Shown: positions 1 to 10,931 of the stretch, piece after piece
Numbering within the stretch: the first letter of the stretch is position 1
Layout: each line of letters opens with the position of its first letter
Assembly (NCBI GenBank): GCA_027943245.1
Contig: JANDJZ010001298.1
Coordinates: forward strand, 1-32,304
DNA from: Acanthamoeba sp. SK_2022b
Taxonomy: Eukaryota; Discosea; Longamoebia; Acanthamoebidae
DNA: 32,304 nt
Reading direction: 5' to 3'
The notes under the pieces: generated by a model
Database searches by the model: none
What the model was told of the DNA's origin: nothing
What the model saw: the letters and a program-made list of their open reading frames with translations, nothing else
Program-made: the position numbers and the translations under genes

Positions 1-2
1 TT

Positions 3-74
3 AACGGCAACTGCGGTTACACGAAAAAGATCATCTACCATCTTGAGGCTAGGCCTCCTCCATCTTTCGATTGA
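3..74 (+). CDS. possible 3' terminal exon of a gene running in from the left edge
   Basis: From base 3 a frame stays open for 23 codons and stops at TGA 72-74. It begins NGNCGYTKKIIYHLE, which has ordinary protein composition, unlike the low-complexity frames that follow. It has no start in the window. It may be the last exon of a plus-strand gene cut by the window edge, but it is too short to assign a family. It could also be chance. Confidence 0.25.
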   Translation, partial: NGNCGYTKKIIYHLEARPPPSFD

Positions 75-737
75 TCAGATTGAGAACAGATCTTATACGA
101 ACCCCTCCCATCTCGTTCCTTCTCAAACGAAAGCGATGAGTTTCATCTCCAGAAAATCATCCAAAGGGGCGACGTGGGACCTTCCACCCCCAAAGGACAT
201 GGCGCTTCCGCCCCCTCCCATCCAAATGGGCGCCCCTCCCACGCCTCCCGGTACACACTCGCCTCCCTTCCCATCTTTTCGTTTTCGTTTTCGTTTTCTG
301 TCGTCTTCGCTCTTTTGGGCTCATTCATCTTCAGGCGTCGCATCACAAGAGGCCGCCTCTCCCACAGACCAGCACCTGCAGCGTGGTACGCCACAGACAT
401 GCCCACCCCCACTTCACATCTTTCTACTCCCCCTCCCCCCTCCCCCACCACGTCACACGTAGAGCTTTTTTTGGGGGCACATGCCCAAACGCGCGTTTGC
501 GGGTTGCAGCATGCTGTTGGCTCGTTAATGCTGTTAAAAATTAATGCCAACACAACACACAGCAAGCAGCGTGCGCAGTGGCCGTGTGCCCACCGAGTAA
601 TAATAACGTAGCGTGTTGCGTGTCACCTCGCTCTGTCTGCGTCTCTATCCGTATGTCGCGCAGTGAGCGTCGCGTCGCGCGTGCAGCGACTGTCCACGCC
701 GCTCCCCCTGCGCCCGGGCGCCTTCCAGGCCGGCTCG
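75..737 (+). promoter_or_regulatory. upstream region of the LRR gene
   Basis: I see no convincing gene here. The stretch is pyrimidine-rich on the plus strand (CCCCTCCC runs) and holds a short TTTTCG repeat at about 279-297. Long frames on both strands are low in complexity and unlike known proteins. In the frame of the downstream LRR gene there is a stop at 609-611 and no ATG before 738, so this region probably holds the promoter and 5' leader. Confidence 0.35.
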
Positions 738-3700
738 ATGCTCACCCGCGGTCCCCCCAGCTCCCACTCCTCGCCCTCGCTCCCCTCTCCCGTCGACTCG
801 GGCAACGGCGGCGAGCCCTCGTCACCGCTCCACGGCGGCAGTCGACGCGCGACGGGCGGCCTGCACAGCTCGGGCGACGCCGCGCTGCTGTCCGCCGGCG
901 CCGGCCGCACCGCGCGATTCGCGTCGTCGGCCTCCCTGCTCGGCAGCGCCGCCGCTCCGTCGACTCCGCCGCCGGCGTCGGCGTCGGCGTCGGCGTCATC
1001 GATGACCGCCACCTCGCCGGCGACGTCGTCGCCCTCGCCCGTGTCGTCGCCGCGCGTGGGCAAGCGCATGAGCATGTTCGTCAACCCGTTCTCGCGGTCG
1101 TCAACCTCATCGCCGCCGCCGCTGTCGCCCAAGTCCTCGTCCGACTCCCACCCCGTCTACCTCGGCTCCTCCTCGTCCTACTCCCCGCTCAACTCCCCCA
1201 AGAACCGCAAGACCGTCGTCATCACCTCCTCCCCCTCTCCCTCTTCTTCCTCTTACTCCTCCTCCTCTTCCTCCTCTTCGTCGTCCTCCTCCTTCTCCCC
1301 GTCTTCTTCGTCGCAGTCGTCGTTCACGCCCATCGCCTCGCCGTCGACGACGTCGCCGCGCAGCGGGGAGTCGCCGCGAAAGAACAACGTGCAGCTGCTC
1401 AACATCACCGGCGGCGGCGGAGGCGGCGTGATCAAGGAGATGTCGGCGTCGCTCCTCAAGACACTGCTGGGCGGGGACAACGCCAAGTACCCGGTCATCC
1501 TCGACTTCTCCAAGGGCTACCTCCTCAACAACGACTACTTCCTCGCCTCCTGCCCCGACATCATCAAAGAGTGCGCCTCGACGCCTCCCCGCCACCCGCT
1601 CGTCGTTTCTCTGCTCACATGCGCGCGCGCGCGCGCGTCCTATCAGGATCAATCTGTCGCACAACCAGCTTACGGAGTGCAACTCGCTCTCCCATTTGAG
1701 CAAGCTCAAGCATCTGTTTGTCGACAACAACAAGATCTCCGACATCTCCTTTGAGGTGCGTGCGCCTGGTCCAGTGGAAGTGGGAGGGCCCTCCATCAAA
1801 AGATGTGGGCGGCGGCCTGACAGGCGCGCGCGCGTGATGCGGTGGCAGGGCCTGGTGAGCTTGAAGATCCTGTCGCTGATGGGGAACGAGCTCGAGTACC
1901 TGACCTCGATGACGGACCTCGACAAGCTCGAGCACCTCAACCTCTCCGGCAACAAGCTCACGGCGGGCTTCCACGAGCTGTCCAAGCTCAAGTCGCTCCT
2001 CTCGCTCAACCTCAGCAACAACAACTTCAACTTCACCCTCCGCAAGTTCTACAGCTTCCTGCTCGTACGCATTCCTCGCATTATTGATTTATTTGTTTTT
2101 TAAATATGAAAAAATTAATTAATTAATTAATCTTTTTTTTGGACGCACAGCTGCCGTTGAAGAAGCACACGAAGCTGCAGTCGCTGGCCATCGAGCGGGG
2201 CAACTCCGGAGCCAACAACATCCCCAAGTTCCGGCTGTGGGTCATCCACGAGCTGCCCCAGCTCAAGATCCTCGACGAGCGTCCAATCGAGAAATCCGTT
2301 CGTCTCTCCCCTGTTGCTCGCGTGATTTATTTTATGATATTATTATGTTGTATTTTATATAAATAATTACTTCTTTTTTGTGTTGCCTGCGTTTGCTGAT
2401 GATGATGACGATGATGATGTCGCGGTAACAGGAGGTGGAGGAGGCAGCGAGGCTCGATGCATCGGGACAATGGGCCGACAAGGACGGCGATCGGCTGGAG
2501 AAGAAGGCCAACTGGACCGCCCCCGCGGAGACCACCACCCGCGTCGTGGCCACCCACCTCAACATCGGTACTCCACTCCCTGCCACTTCCACGCTCTACA
2601 CATTCTCATATTCTGTCGACAACGCAGGGGCATCGCCTGCGGAGGAGCCGCGCGTGGTGAAGCGAGCGGACCACCTTAATGTCGGCGGCGGAGGGAGCGA
2701 GGACGGCGGCGGCGCCCCGGCGTCTCCGTTGATGACGTCAGCAGCGCCCTCGGGCGACACGCCCAAGGTGGTGGTGCGGCGGCCCGACCTCAACGTGTCG
2801 CTGGGCGGCGGCGAGAGCAGCGAGGACGAGGGCGGCAGCGGGCGGAAGGCGACCAAGAAGAAGGAGAAGGAGAAGAAGGACAAGGGCAAGAAGGAGAAGA
2901 AGGGGAGCGGCATCAAGGGCACAGCGCTCGGGAAGAAGAGCAGCGGGGGCGGCAGCGGCGTACGCAGCAGGGCCGGGTCGGAGAGCGACGACCGCGACAA
3001 GTGGCCCACCGACCCGGCGGTCCTCGCCAAGATCGCCAGCTCCCTCTCCGTGCCAGCCGCCGCCGCTGCCCCGGCCACCGTCGACGTAAGCCCCTGCCCT
3101 CTTCGCTCTCTCTCTCTCTCTCTCTTCGCTTCGCTTCGCTTTCGTTCTTTGCTCTCGCGCGCGCCATCTTTCGTTCTTTTTCTTGCCTGACGGGTCCGGT
3201 TTGGGGGGCAGTCCACGCAGGGCCCGACGCAGCGACTGTCGCAGCAGCTGACGGCCAGCCAGAACCAGTTCGTCAACGGCGGCGCGCAGACGCAGGGCCA
3301 GCAGCTGCTGAAGCAGCAGCAACAGCAACAGCAGCAGGCGCAGCAGCAGCAGCAGGACCACCAGGGCGGCAGCGTGGAGACGCGCATCGACTACCTGCGA
3401 TCGTTCTTCCTGCTCGACGACCTGTCGCACACGCTGTGCCTCTTTGCACAGGCGGCGGCGACGCCCGTGTGGGGCGCCAACGAGTTCCTGCAGCTCAACA
3501 ACCAGCTCAAGCAGCTCGTGCTCCACACCAAGGTCATGTACGAGCGCGTGCAGCAGTTCCTCGCCCGCTACCCGTTCGAGGAGAAGCGCATCACCGACGC
3601 CACGGTCATCGTCCAGGGCAACATTCGCGGCCTCGTCATCTCCGTCAAACAGCTCAACGAGGCCCAGGCGCGAGGGGTAAGTTTATTTTTGTATTTTTTA

Positions 3701-4306
3701 AAATTTTATTTTATTACTATTTATAATAATTGTATTGAATGTATTTATTGTTTTACGAATGCTTTTTTTCAAGTATTTAAAATTTCGGCTTAAAAAATAA
3801 TAATTTCTCGGCCGATTAGGGGACGGTGGCGACGGTGATCAGTTCGGCAAAGGAGCTGGCCCTGGCCCTGTTCCGCATGTTCAACGTCATCGAGGAGGGC
3901 GCCATCCCCTCCACCGACGAGACCGCCGCCGACATCCAGGAATGCGCACGGTACCGCGCAGCTTTTAATTATTATTATTATTATTATTATTATTATAATT
4001 ATTGCTGTCGTGCTTGCCTTTTTCGTTTTTCTTCGTGTTGACCCACCACCCACGGCGTGTGCCACGACTGTGCATAGGGGCGTGATGAAGCTCATCCAGA
4101 TCGCGACGGGCATGTCGCGCGAGCTGCACATCGACCAGTACTCGGAACTTCTCCTGCAGCAATCGGAACGAGTACGCTACCCCCCCCCTCTCCTCCCTCT
4201 CCCCTTCCCCCTCTTCTCTTTCCTATTTCTCTTTCTTGCCCGCTACGGTCTCCCCGCCCGGCCTGGCTCATCAGGAATGCGCGCGTGCGTGTGTCGACAC
4301 ATACTC

Positions 4307-4349
<43 letters not shown>

Positions 4350-5656
4350 TGTGATGTGATGTACATACAGCTGTCGCATCAGTTGAACATCAAGATCCCA
4401 ACACTCCAGAACCCGGAGGTGCAGCGACGAGCCGCACTGTCGACGGGCAGCATCAACGGGAGCATCTCCAAGCTGATCGCCCTCGCCAAGCAGTACCAGG
4501 CCGACCCCAGCCCGCTGCTCCTCCAGGACATACGACAGACCGGTAGCCCCCCCCTCTCCCTCTCCCCCATCCACTCCCTTTGTCGACCAATCGCCTGACA
4601 GACTTTGCCTGCGTTGTCGTCGCGTGTGCGTGTGATTGGGCGCGAACGCAGCGCAAACGATCGCGACCGAGTTCCAGTCGATCAATTCGATGGTGCACAC
4701 GTCGCGATTCGCGTCGCCGCTGTCGCCCTACGACGAGCGGGTGATGTACGAGACCAGCCACCAGGTGCTGGTCGAGGAGAACAACTACGTCGGCATCCAC
4801 GAGGACGCCATGCTCCCCAACGAACGCCAGGTCCTCAACCACATGAAGGTGCAGTCTCAGCTCTCGCTCGCGACTCCACAGCGCCTCGGCTCACTCACGA
4901 GCGTGGGTCGCTGGGTGGTGGTGGTCGTGGTGGTGTCTTTCTGCAGACGATGATGCAATTGGCGGGAGACATCAAGGCTGTGGTTTCGCTCAAGCCCGTC
5001 TCCGTCCCGCACCTCACGCAACTGGTGCGCAGCCGTGTTCTCTTTCGTGCACCCGCGCGATCTCGTCTACTACTACTCACGCAAACACGCACAAAATAAT
5101 TAATTAGTTAATTAATTAATTAACCAATAATTAATAATTGACAGGTTCTGGACATGTCGTCGGCCGGCGCGGCCACGTGCCACCAACTCTACGTCACCGC
5201 GGCCAACTACGTGGACCGCGCTACTCGGGAACAACTCGTAACGGCCTCTTTCCTTTTTCTCACTATTATTTTATTATTATTCTATATTTTATTTATTTTT
5301 CACTGTTTTTTCTTACTCTGTGGTGTGCGTAGGAGAGATACGCGCGGGCCATCCGGTATTACTCGTTCCTCGAACGGATCGCTCTGTGCTCCATCATCCT
5401 CAACTTTGCTGCTCCCGGTACCTACCCCGTCGCCTCCTCTCCTCCTCCCAGTCAGCCGGTGGGCTTGGCTGACCGCAACTCGTGGTCGCCACCAGATGTG
5501 CTGCACCTGTCGACGAGCATGAAGGGCCAGGCCTTCTGTACATCCAACGCCATCAAGATGATCCTCCTCTCCGCGCTCACCCAGGCGCCACAGCTTTCCG
5601 GCCCCAAGCGACACTCGGGCGTCAACTTCGACGACCTCCTCTCCATGCTCCAGTGA
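738..5656 (+). CDS. leucine-rich-repeat protein with LRRcap and helical C-terminal half, about 15 exons
   Basis: The first in-frame ATG after a stop is at 738. Exons as I read them: 738-1570, 1645-1755, 1849-2064, 2151 to about 2297, then roughly 2432-2566, 2628-3085, 3212-3676, 3820-3950, 4079-4170, 4371-4541, 4652-4848, 4948-5022, 5145-5239, 5333-5420 and 5496-5656. The first ~230 residues are Ser/Pro-rich and disordered. SDS22-like LRRs follow (LKHLFVDNNKISDIS, LKILSLMGNELEYL, LEHLNLSGNKL). They close with an LRRcap-like segment (FRLWVIHELPQLKILDERPI, about 2230-2290). Next come a Lys/Glu/Gly-rich linker (about 2650-3085) and a poly-Gln tract (about 3310-3358). The rest is predicted alpha-helical. 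Its look recalls vinculin/talin-like bundles, but I cannot assign it. LRRcap proteins usually act as binding scaffolds, so the role here is unknown. The gene converges with the DEP gene. Confidence 0.8.
3301..3360 (+). repeat. CAG/CAA-type repeat encoding a poly-Gln tract
   Basis: An imperfect CAG/CAA run lies inside an exon of the LRR gene and encodes mostly Gln with a few Leu, Lys and Ala. It separates the Lys-rich linker from the helical C-terminal half. Confidence 0.85.
4308..4348 (+). repeat. (GT)n microsatellite in an intron of the LRR gene
   Basis: About 20 GT units are followed by three GTGAT units, directly upstream of the acceptor at about 4370. It lies between the exons ending about 4170 and starting about 4371. 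Confidence 0.95.
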
Positions 5657-5795
5657 GAGCCGAGCCAGAGGAGAGGCCACCAGCTTGGCTGGGCTCTGTG
5701 CGTGCTTGTATTGTTTTACTTATCCTATTAAAAAAAACAAAATTGAAAATTGAACTAATTACAACGTTGCCAAACGATGATGATGCCGTTGATGA
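5657..5795. other. short convergent intergenic spacer
   Basis: About 140 bp separate the stop of the LRR gene from the most likely stop of the minus-strand DEP gene. It contains A-rich stretches (about 5729-5760), as expected for two opposing 3' ends. No gene is seen. Confidence 0.6.
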
Positions 5796-8243
5796 TCATG
5801 TATCACCCAAGACGTTTTGAACGCTCATGCGCAGGCTCACCCGGGCTCGTTTGAGTTGGCTGCCGGAGTGATATCGAGGGCCCGTCGGCGTCTCCTCCTC
5901 TCCCGACAGCAGCCCACTCACCTCCAGCGATCGTTGCCCGTAAGCTGCACCACAACACAACGCAGGACACAACACAGGACAGGACACAATAAACAGTAAG
6001 CGAGACCATCACGATTTCGCATGGGCGTGGGAGAGACGAGTGGACCTGTCTGGAGGGCGTGAACAGTGGCCGGTTCGATGCGCATCGCGCCCACAAACTC
6101 CTCCTTGGCCTTGCGGAACACGCTCTCCTCCCGCCTCCTATTGCGGGCGTGCACGTGTGTTGGCAACAAGAGAAGAAGCGCGCCCACAAGCGAGGTGGAG
6201 GAGGTACCGATTGTAGACAAACACGCGCAGCTCCTGGTAGAGTTGTGCGTCAAAGGACACGCGCGGCTCGTTGTCGTCGTTGGCTGCGAAGTCCCAACAC
6301 CCGTTCTTGGAGGCGGATGACCACAGCACGGGCTGATCCTTGGTCGGGTGGCCATTCCAGGACCACTGCTGTATCTTCACCGCCACCTCCTTTGCCAGCA
6401 CATCCTCCACCTGTGCCCAATTAAAAAATCAATTAAAACATCAACTTTTTTCCTAATTTGCTGCAAATAAAACAACACACAACACATTGTTTGCATACCT
6501 TGATTGCCCACAGGCGGACTGAGCATCGCGCGTCGCTGGCCCCGAGGAGGGACCGTCTGATCTGGTCCCACGAGGCGAGCGGTCGCTCCCACAGTCGCTC
6601 CTTGTTGAGGTGAGACCCGAATATGAGGAACCGTCCCTGCGTCTTGATCAGGCGTTTGTTTCGCATGCGCGCCACCTCCTGGCGCCAGCCCTTGTTGTAC
6701 AGGATGTCCAGTGCCCCGTTCACCTCGTTCCACGTCTGGCCGTCGCACGAACCTGCCAATCGGAGTTATTGCGCCAATCGGACATGCACACGTGTCAGCC
6801 CCGTGTGCGCGAGCGTGCGCCTCCGTGTGTGTGTGCGCGCACCGTTCGCCCCCCATGGGCCGTAGAAGTGGTAGGTCTTGCCGAGCGTGCGGATGAGGGG
6901 GAGGACGCTGGCGGCTTCGACGTCGGAGAGGACGGTCTTGGAGGTGATGTCGCCCAGGAGGAGGCTGACCAGCTCGCTCCCCTTCCTCTGCAGGGGGGCC
7001 ACCCGTCGCAGACGCCGTAGCAGGCCCGTGAGAATGTACATTCCGCCCAACCCAAACACGATCGCCCTTATCCTGTCGCGCGCGCGAACATACATAACGG
7101 TTGAGCGAAAGAGCTCCTGTGATGGTAGCGGTGGCGGTGATGTGGTTGGAGAGTATCAGGAGGGGGCACCTCTCCTTGGACATGCCGGTCTTGGTCAAGT
7201 GGTCGGGGGCCAAGCTCAGCATGTGGCAAAGGTCATCCATGCACTGCAGCGCCCGTTGCATCTCTCCCTCGCCGATCGAGCCCTCTGTCAAAGAGTGGAA
7301 ATTATATTAGTGGAAATTATTGTTGTAAAAAAAAAAAAAAAATAAGAAAAACAACACAATAAAACTCAAAAACACATTCGTACGAAACAGGACTGCGGGC
7401 GTACGTTTGAGAACGATGTCATAGATCTGCTTGAACAAAACGCGAAGGTCCTTTTCGTTCTTGGCCTGCTCCGACTCGCTCGGCGGGTCCTGTAGCCAAG
7501 TCTCGAACTCACGGCTCACCCGATCCCTGCGCCACACACCGCGCGCGTCAACGGACAAACTCCGCCACAGCGCAGCCCACGCCACGCAGGCCCCCCTAGA
7601 ATTGAGTAGTTGTACTTGTCAAAGAAGGCGGACTCGTGATGGGTCACGGATCGGAGGTCGAGCTTCTTGGGCGAGCTGCTGCCGCCGCCTGAGCTCTTCA
7701 GTTCCTTCTTGGCGAGGTCGTGCAGATCAGAGCGAACGATGCGCGACGCCGAAGAGGTGAAGCGGAAGAAGGAGGCGTCGCTGTCGGTGGGACGGGGCTG
7801 GCGCTTGCCCGGCCCCACCGGTTTGATGTGGCCCTCGCGCTGCAGCCACTCCAGCAGTGCGGTAGCCGCGGCGCGCGAGTTCACCTTAACAGGCGCGCCC
7901 TTGCGCCCTTGTTGGGTTGACTGGGTCAACAGCCAATCCACGCCATCCTTGCCTGTGGCCACGGCGTCGCACCTCAACTCAGTGGAAGGAAAAAGCTCAA
8001 TAAAAGCAAATTAATTAATTAGATAAAGAACGAAGCGGACGAACGGGTGGGGGGGGGGGCACCAACGAAGCACTCGCGGAGCAGTTTGGACCGGGTGGGG
8101 AGCTTGCGGTCCTTGAGGACCACGCCGGAGCTGGGAGAGCGCATGTGGTGCACGAGCAAGGCAGCGTCGATGGCTTCGTGGGGCGGATGCTCTTGCTTTT
8201 GGCACTCGTCGTCGGCGGCCGCGACGGCCTTGGGTGCGAACAT
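5796..8243 (-). CDS. DEP-domain protein, remainder unrecognised
   Basis: The first exon (8243-8067; the ATG at 8243 is the first in frame) splices to 7977 and joins KDRKLPTRSKLLRECF to DAVATGKDGVDWLL. That is the hallmark of a DEP domain: a basic patch, then the G.(D/E).VDWL motif. DEP domains place signalling proteins at membranes or near receptors. Later exons lie at about 7528-7407, 7284 to about 7170, 7075-6843, 6753-6501, 6411-6215 and 6136-6044. They encode a helical, mixed-charge protein with one hydrophobic stretch (AIVFGLGGMYILTGLL) and a Trp-rich C-terminal region. I do not recognise these parts. The 3' end is uncertain: a 23-bp microexon near 5946-5924 with perfect splice sites and a last exon stopping at 5796-5798 are plausible but unproven. 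Confidence 0.65.
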
Positions 8244-8811
8244 GTGCTGGTGGACGGTTTGCTGCTTGCGATTGCGTTTTGCATACAAAGCAACAGGTTG
8301 CCCTTGCGTGATTGCAGTACGTCATTAATACAAGGTTGCCGAGGGAACCTAAAACTCCCGTTAGCGCGCACCTCCGCGGCTACCCGTGCTTGACCGACTG
8401 GGCAGACCATGCTGACCACAGACCTACCTCATGTGTCCTCATTGAGTGCGAGGAGATTATGCCAACCACGCCGGGTCGTTTGTGTGCTGACCGCCCTACT
8501 ACGCCAACCATGGCAACCACCAACTGGCATCGCGCAATCCCGGAGACCAGCCATGTACTCCACATTGCGCAGTGTTTTCGTCCGAACCAGCGGATGTGCA
8601 AGACAAATTGATCGACTACACAATTACATGTGCCGGCCCCTGTGCCGCATGAACGTGAGGAAGTATATAGTCATAATAACCATGTGCAGGTGCTTTTATA
8701 AATGGTCGTCAAAAGTCAAAGGATTTTTCTCACCAACCGCAGCATTGTTTACTGTGGCAACCACCAACCCACTGGTTCCTCTCTTGCCCGCACAATCCAT
8801 CTCGCACTCGG
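8244..8811. other. intergenic region between two minus-strand genes, with degenerate duplication
   Basis: This lies between the DEP gene start and the 3' end of the fucosyltransferase gene. No convincing coding exon is seen. It should hold the DEP gene promoter. Parts of it resemble the 3' end of the fucosyltransferase gene: 8626-8663 matches 8814-8851, and both regions also contain a TGGCAACCACCAAC block (8511 and 8755). Confidence 0.5.
8626..8663 (-). repeat. degenerate copy of the fucosyltransferase 3' end
   Basis: By direct comparison, 32 of 38 bases match 8814-8851, which encodes the last residues and stop region of the fucosyltransferase. The copy lacks the rest of the exon. It is probably an old local duplication fragment. 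Confidence 0.55.
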
Positions 8812-9042
8812 TCAGATGTACCGGTCCCTGTACAGCATGAGCGTGAGGAAGGCGCGTGGCGACTCAGATTGGGCCAGTCGTGGCCTCTGACTCAGGAGCC
8901 GCATGGTGGAGGCGGCCTTTCCAAACACCCGTTCCCTCTGCGCCGCAATCATCCCTGTGGTTGTGATGTTTGGTGGTCCCCAACAACAAACAACAAACAA
9001 CAACCAACAACAACAATAAACATCAACAACAAGTGAGCGGCC

Positions 9043-9083
<41 letters not shown>

Positions 9084-10744
9084 AGCAACTCGAAATCAAC
9101 TGACAACAAAAGCTGAGCTACGGGGCAGCACTCCTAAGTTCGTACCGGTGAACGAGGACAACGGTGATCCAAGGAAGAAGTCGGTGAGCGAGCACACGGC
9201 CTGCTCGACGACGATCTGATGGGCGCTGCTCGCGTTGCAGAGGCGATAGAGCTCCCGGTCGCACCCCAGCTGCGTGCCCCGAGGCAGCTGTTGCCGCAGG
9301 AAGGGCACTTCGACAATGCGGTTGGCGTTGTGGGCCACGAAGAGTCGGGTCACTCCGTGCTTGGTCACGGCCGCCTTCACATCCGCCACGACGTCGGCCA
9401 GAGACGGCTGCTTCTTGCGCATGTCCTCGCGCCGCACGTGAACGCACATGGTCACGTCGGTTTGGCTGGCGTCAGCAGGTTGTCCGTTGATGCGAGGAAG
9501 GCTGGCCAGCACTCGGCGGGCCTGCTCGACCAGAGATTTGTGGTAGGGCAGCACGGGGAACTCGTCTACTGGCAGGGACATGTAGAAAGCCGCCCGCTGG
9601 AACATGCCCACCATGGGGACCTGCGCCAGGTCGTCTGACGCGGGCCACGGTTTCGTGGGATCGACTTCTAGGGCGCTGTTCTTCTTGGCCCTGTACCCGG
9701 GCGTCGGTATGGGCGCGGGCTGGTAGTCGGCCGGCAAGGCCGGTTGATAGAACGGGCGCAGGCCGAGCACGCCGGCAAAGGCGCAGGTCCGGGGTGGCGG
9801 TGGCTCCTCTTTGTCATCGTCGTCGTTGCCAGTGAAGCACGAGGCCGGCGCCTCGTTGTACTGTAGTAGAGTCGCGGCTATGTTATGGGAGACCGCGGGC
9901 ACGAAGGCTTGAGGGACGTGCGTGCATTCCACCTGATCCAGGTCAACGCAAGAGCCCCCTGTTTGGCCAATGGCCGATAAGAAAGGCACAGACCAATGGA
10001 AATTAACAAGAAAGGAATAATCCATGCACATGTTGTTAGTATGCGCAAGCGGTCGACCGGTCAAGTGTGGAGTGTGCACCGTGTTGCGCAAAGTAGGCGC
10101 TGATGGAGTCGGCGTCAAAGAGCTCTTTGACCGGCTGGCCGAAGATGTTCGAGGGCAGGACGAGGGTGCGGTTCATGCTCGACGCCAGCCACACCATCTT
10201 GAAGAAAGCGATGACCTGCATTACCCATCCCGCACACACGCGCCAGTTTGGTGAGGGTCGCTGCGCTCCACTGCAGCCCAGCAAGCGTGGCAAGGCTCAC
10301 ACCTGGTTGGAAAATCGACCGTAGTCGCCGCAGTAGGCCAGCAACCTCTCAGGGAGAGGAACAGTTGGAGACGGCGGAGGCAAAGCCGAGGGCAGGTGGA
10401 GTGAATAATTCGTAGAAGAAGTGGTGGAAGAAGTGGAAGAAGTGGTGGAAGTAGAAGAAGTAGAAGTAGTAGAAGATGTAGAAGATGTAGAAGACGTAGA
10501 AGAAGTTATAGATGAGGAAGAAAACGACAACACTGGCGACGGGGAGAAAGACGGAGTTCCTGGAAGATGGAGGAACGTCAGCAACAAGCGACAGATCCGT
10601 GAGTAGAAGGGTACCGATTGTGTGGTAGAAGAAGATGAGGGTGAAGGCCGCCAGAAGACAGGCCAGGACCAGCACCCCCAGAGTCTGAGTGGAGGTAAGG
10701 CAACCCCGTTTCGATTTGTGCGCGCTTGCGCTACTGCGATGCAT
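8812..10744 (-). CDS. GDP-fucose protein O-fucosyltransferase-like type II membrane protein
   Basis: Five exons join in frame: 10744-10615, 10559-10303, 10215-10080, 9958-9146 and 8954-8812, about 492 residues. A basic cytosolic tail (MHRSSASAHKSKRG) precedes a membrane segment at about residues 20-42, giving type II Golgi/ER topology. A Ser/Thr-rich stem follows. The catalytic part has O-FucT family marks: LLAYCGDYGRFSNQ (donor-site GR.NQ-like motif), ASSMNRTLVLPS, CVHVRREDM (the family's H.R.EDM-like Arg motif), and an acidic-Phe-Gly-Ser-Ser ending (DFFLGSPLSSFTGM). The last exon was found by splicing across a CAA-rich intron, and it restores the usual end of this fold. It would transfer fucose from GDP-fucose to Ser/Thr of secreted proteins; the acceptor is unknown. 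It could belong to another GT in the PF10250-like group. Confidence 0.82.
8986..9083 (-). repeat. CAA/AAC repeat in the last intron of the fucosyltransferase gene
   Basis: An imperfect then perfect CAA array (perfect part about 9044-9083). On the sense strand of the gene it is a TTG repeat. It sits in the intron between exons 4 and 5 (about 9145-8955). Confidence 0.9.
10415..10515 (-). repeat. imperfect trinucleotide repeat encoding the Ser/Thr-rich stem
   Basis: The plus strand reads GAA/GTA/GTG-rich triplets. The minus-strand exon translates them as a run of Ser and Thr with no other residues for over 30 positions. This forms the stem between the membrane segment and the catalytic domain of the fucosyltransferase. 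Confidence 0.8.
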
Positions 10745-10931
10745 GGCAGTCGAAGGCCGCGCTCATCCACCTCCGGGCGAGCGGTCGGGCTGTCTGACGA
10801 CCCGCGGAGGACTCTCTTTTTTTTTCTTATTTCTTATTTTTATTTACTTACCTTTTCGCGCCAAGCGCTTTACACAAAAGGTCTTGCCCCGCAACACTTC
10901 CAAGTGGTGTGTGACATTGGATGCGAGGAGC
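10745..10931 (-). promoter_or_regulatory. spacer between molybdenumtransferase 3' end and fucosyltransferase start
   Basis: 187 bp. On the minus strand an AATAAA lies at 10844-10839, about 90 bases after the molybdenumtransferase stop, and is a candidate polyadenylation signal. The same stretch also reads GTAAGTAAAT, a good donor sequence, so an untranslated first exon for the fucosyltransferase cannot be excluded. Confidence 0.4.

Noticed and set aside
578..1699. A 373-codon frame starting near 578 and overlapping the LRR gene's first exon
   Set aside because: It is Arg/Leu-rich and low in complexity. The overlapping frame from 738 continues by splicing into clear leucine-rich repeats.
8300..8811. 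A mobile element in the intergenic region beside the fucosyltransferase gene
   Set aside because: There are no terminal inverted repeats, target duplications or transposase frames. The similarity seen is to the neighbouring gene's own 3' end.
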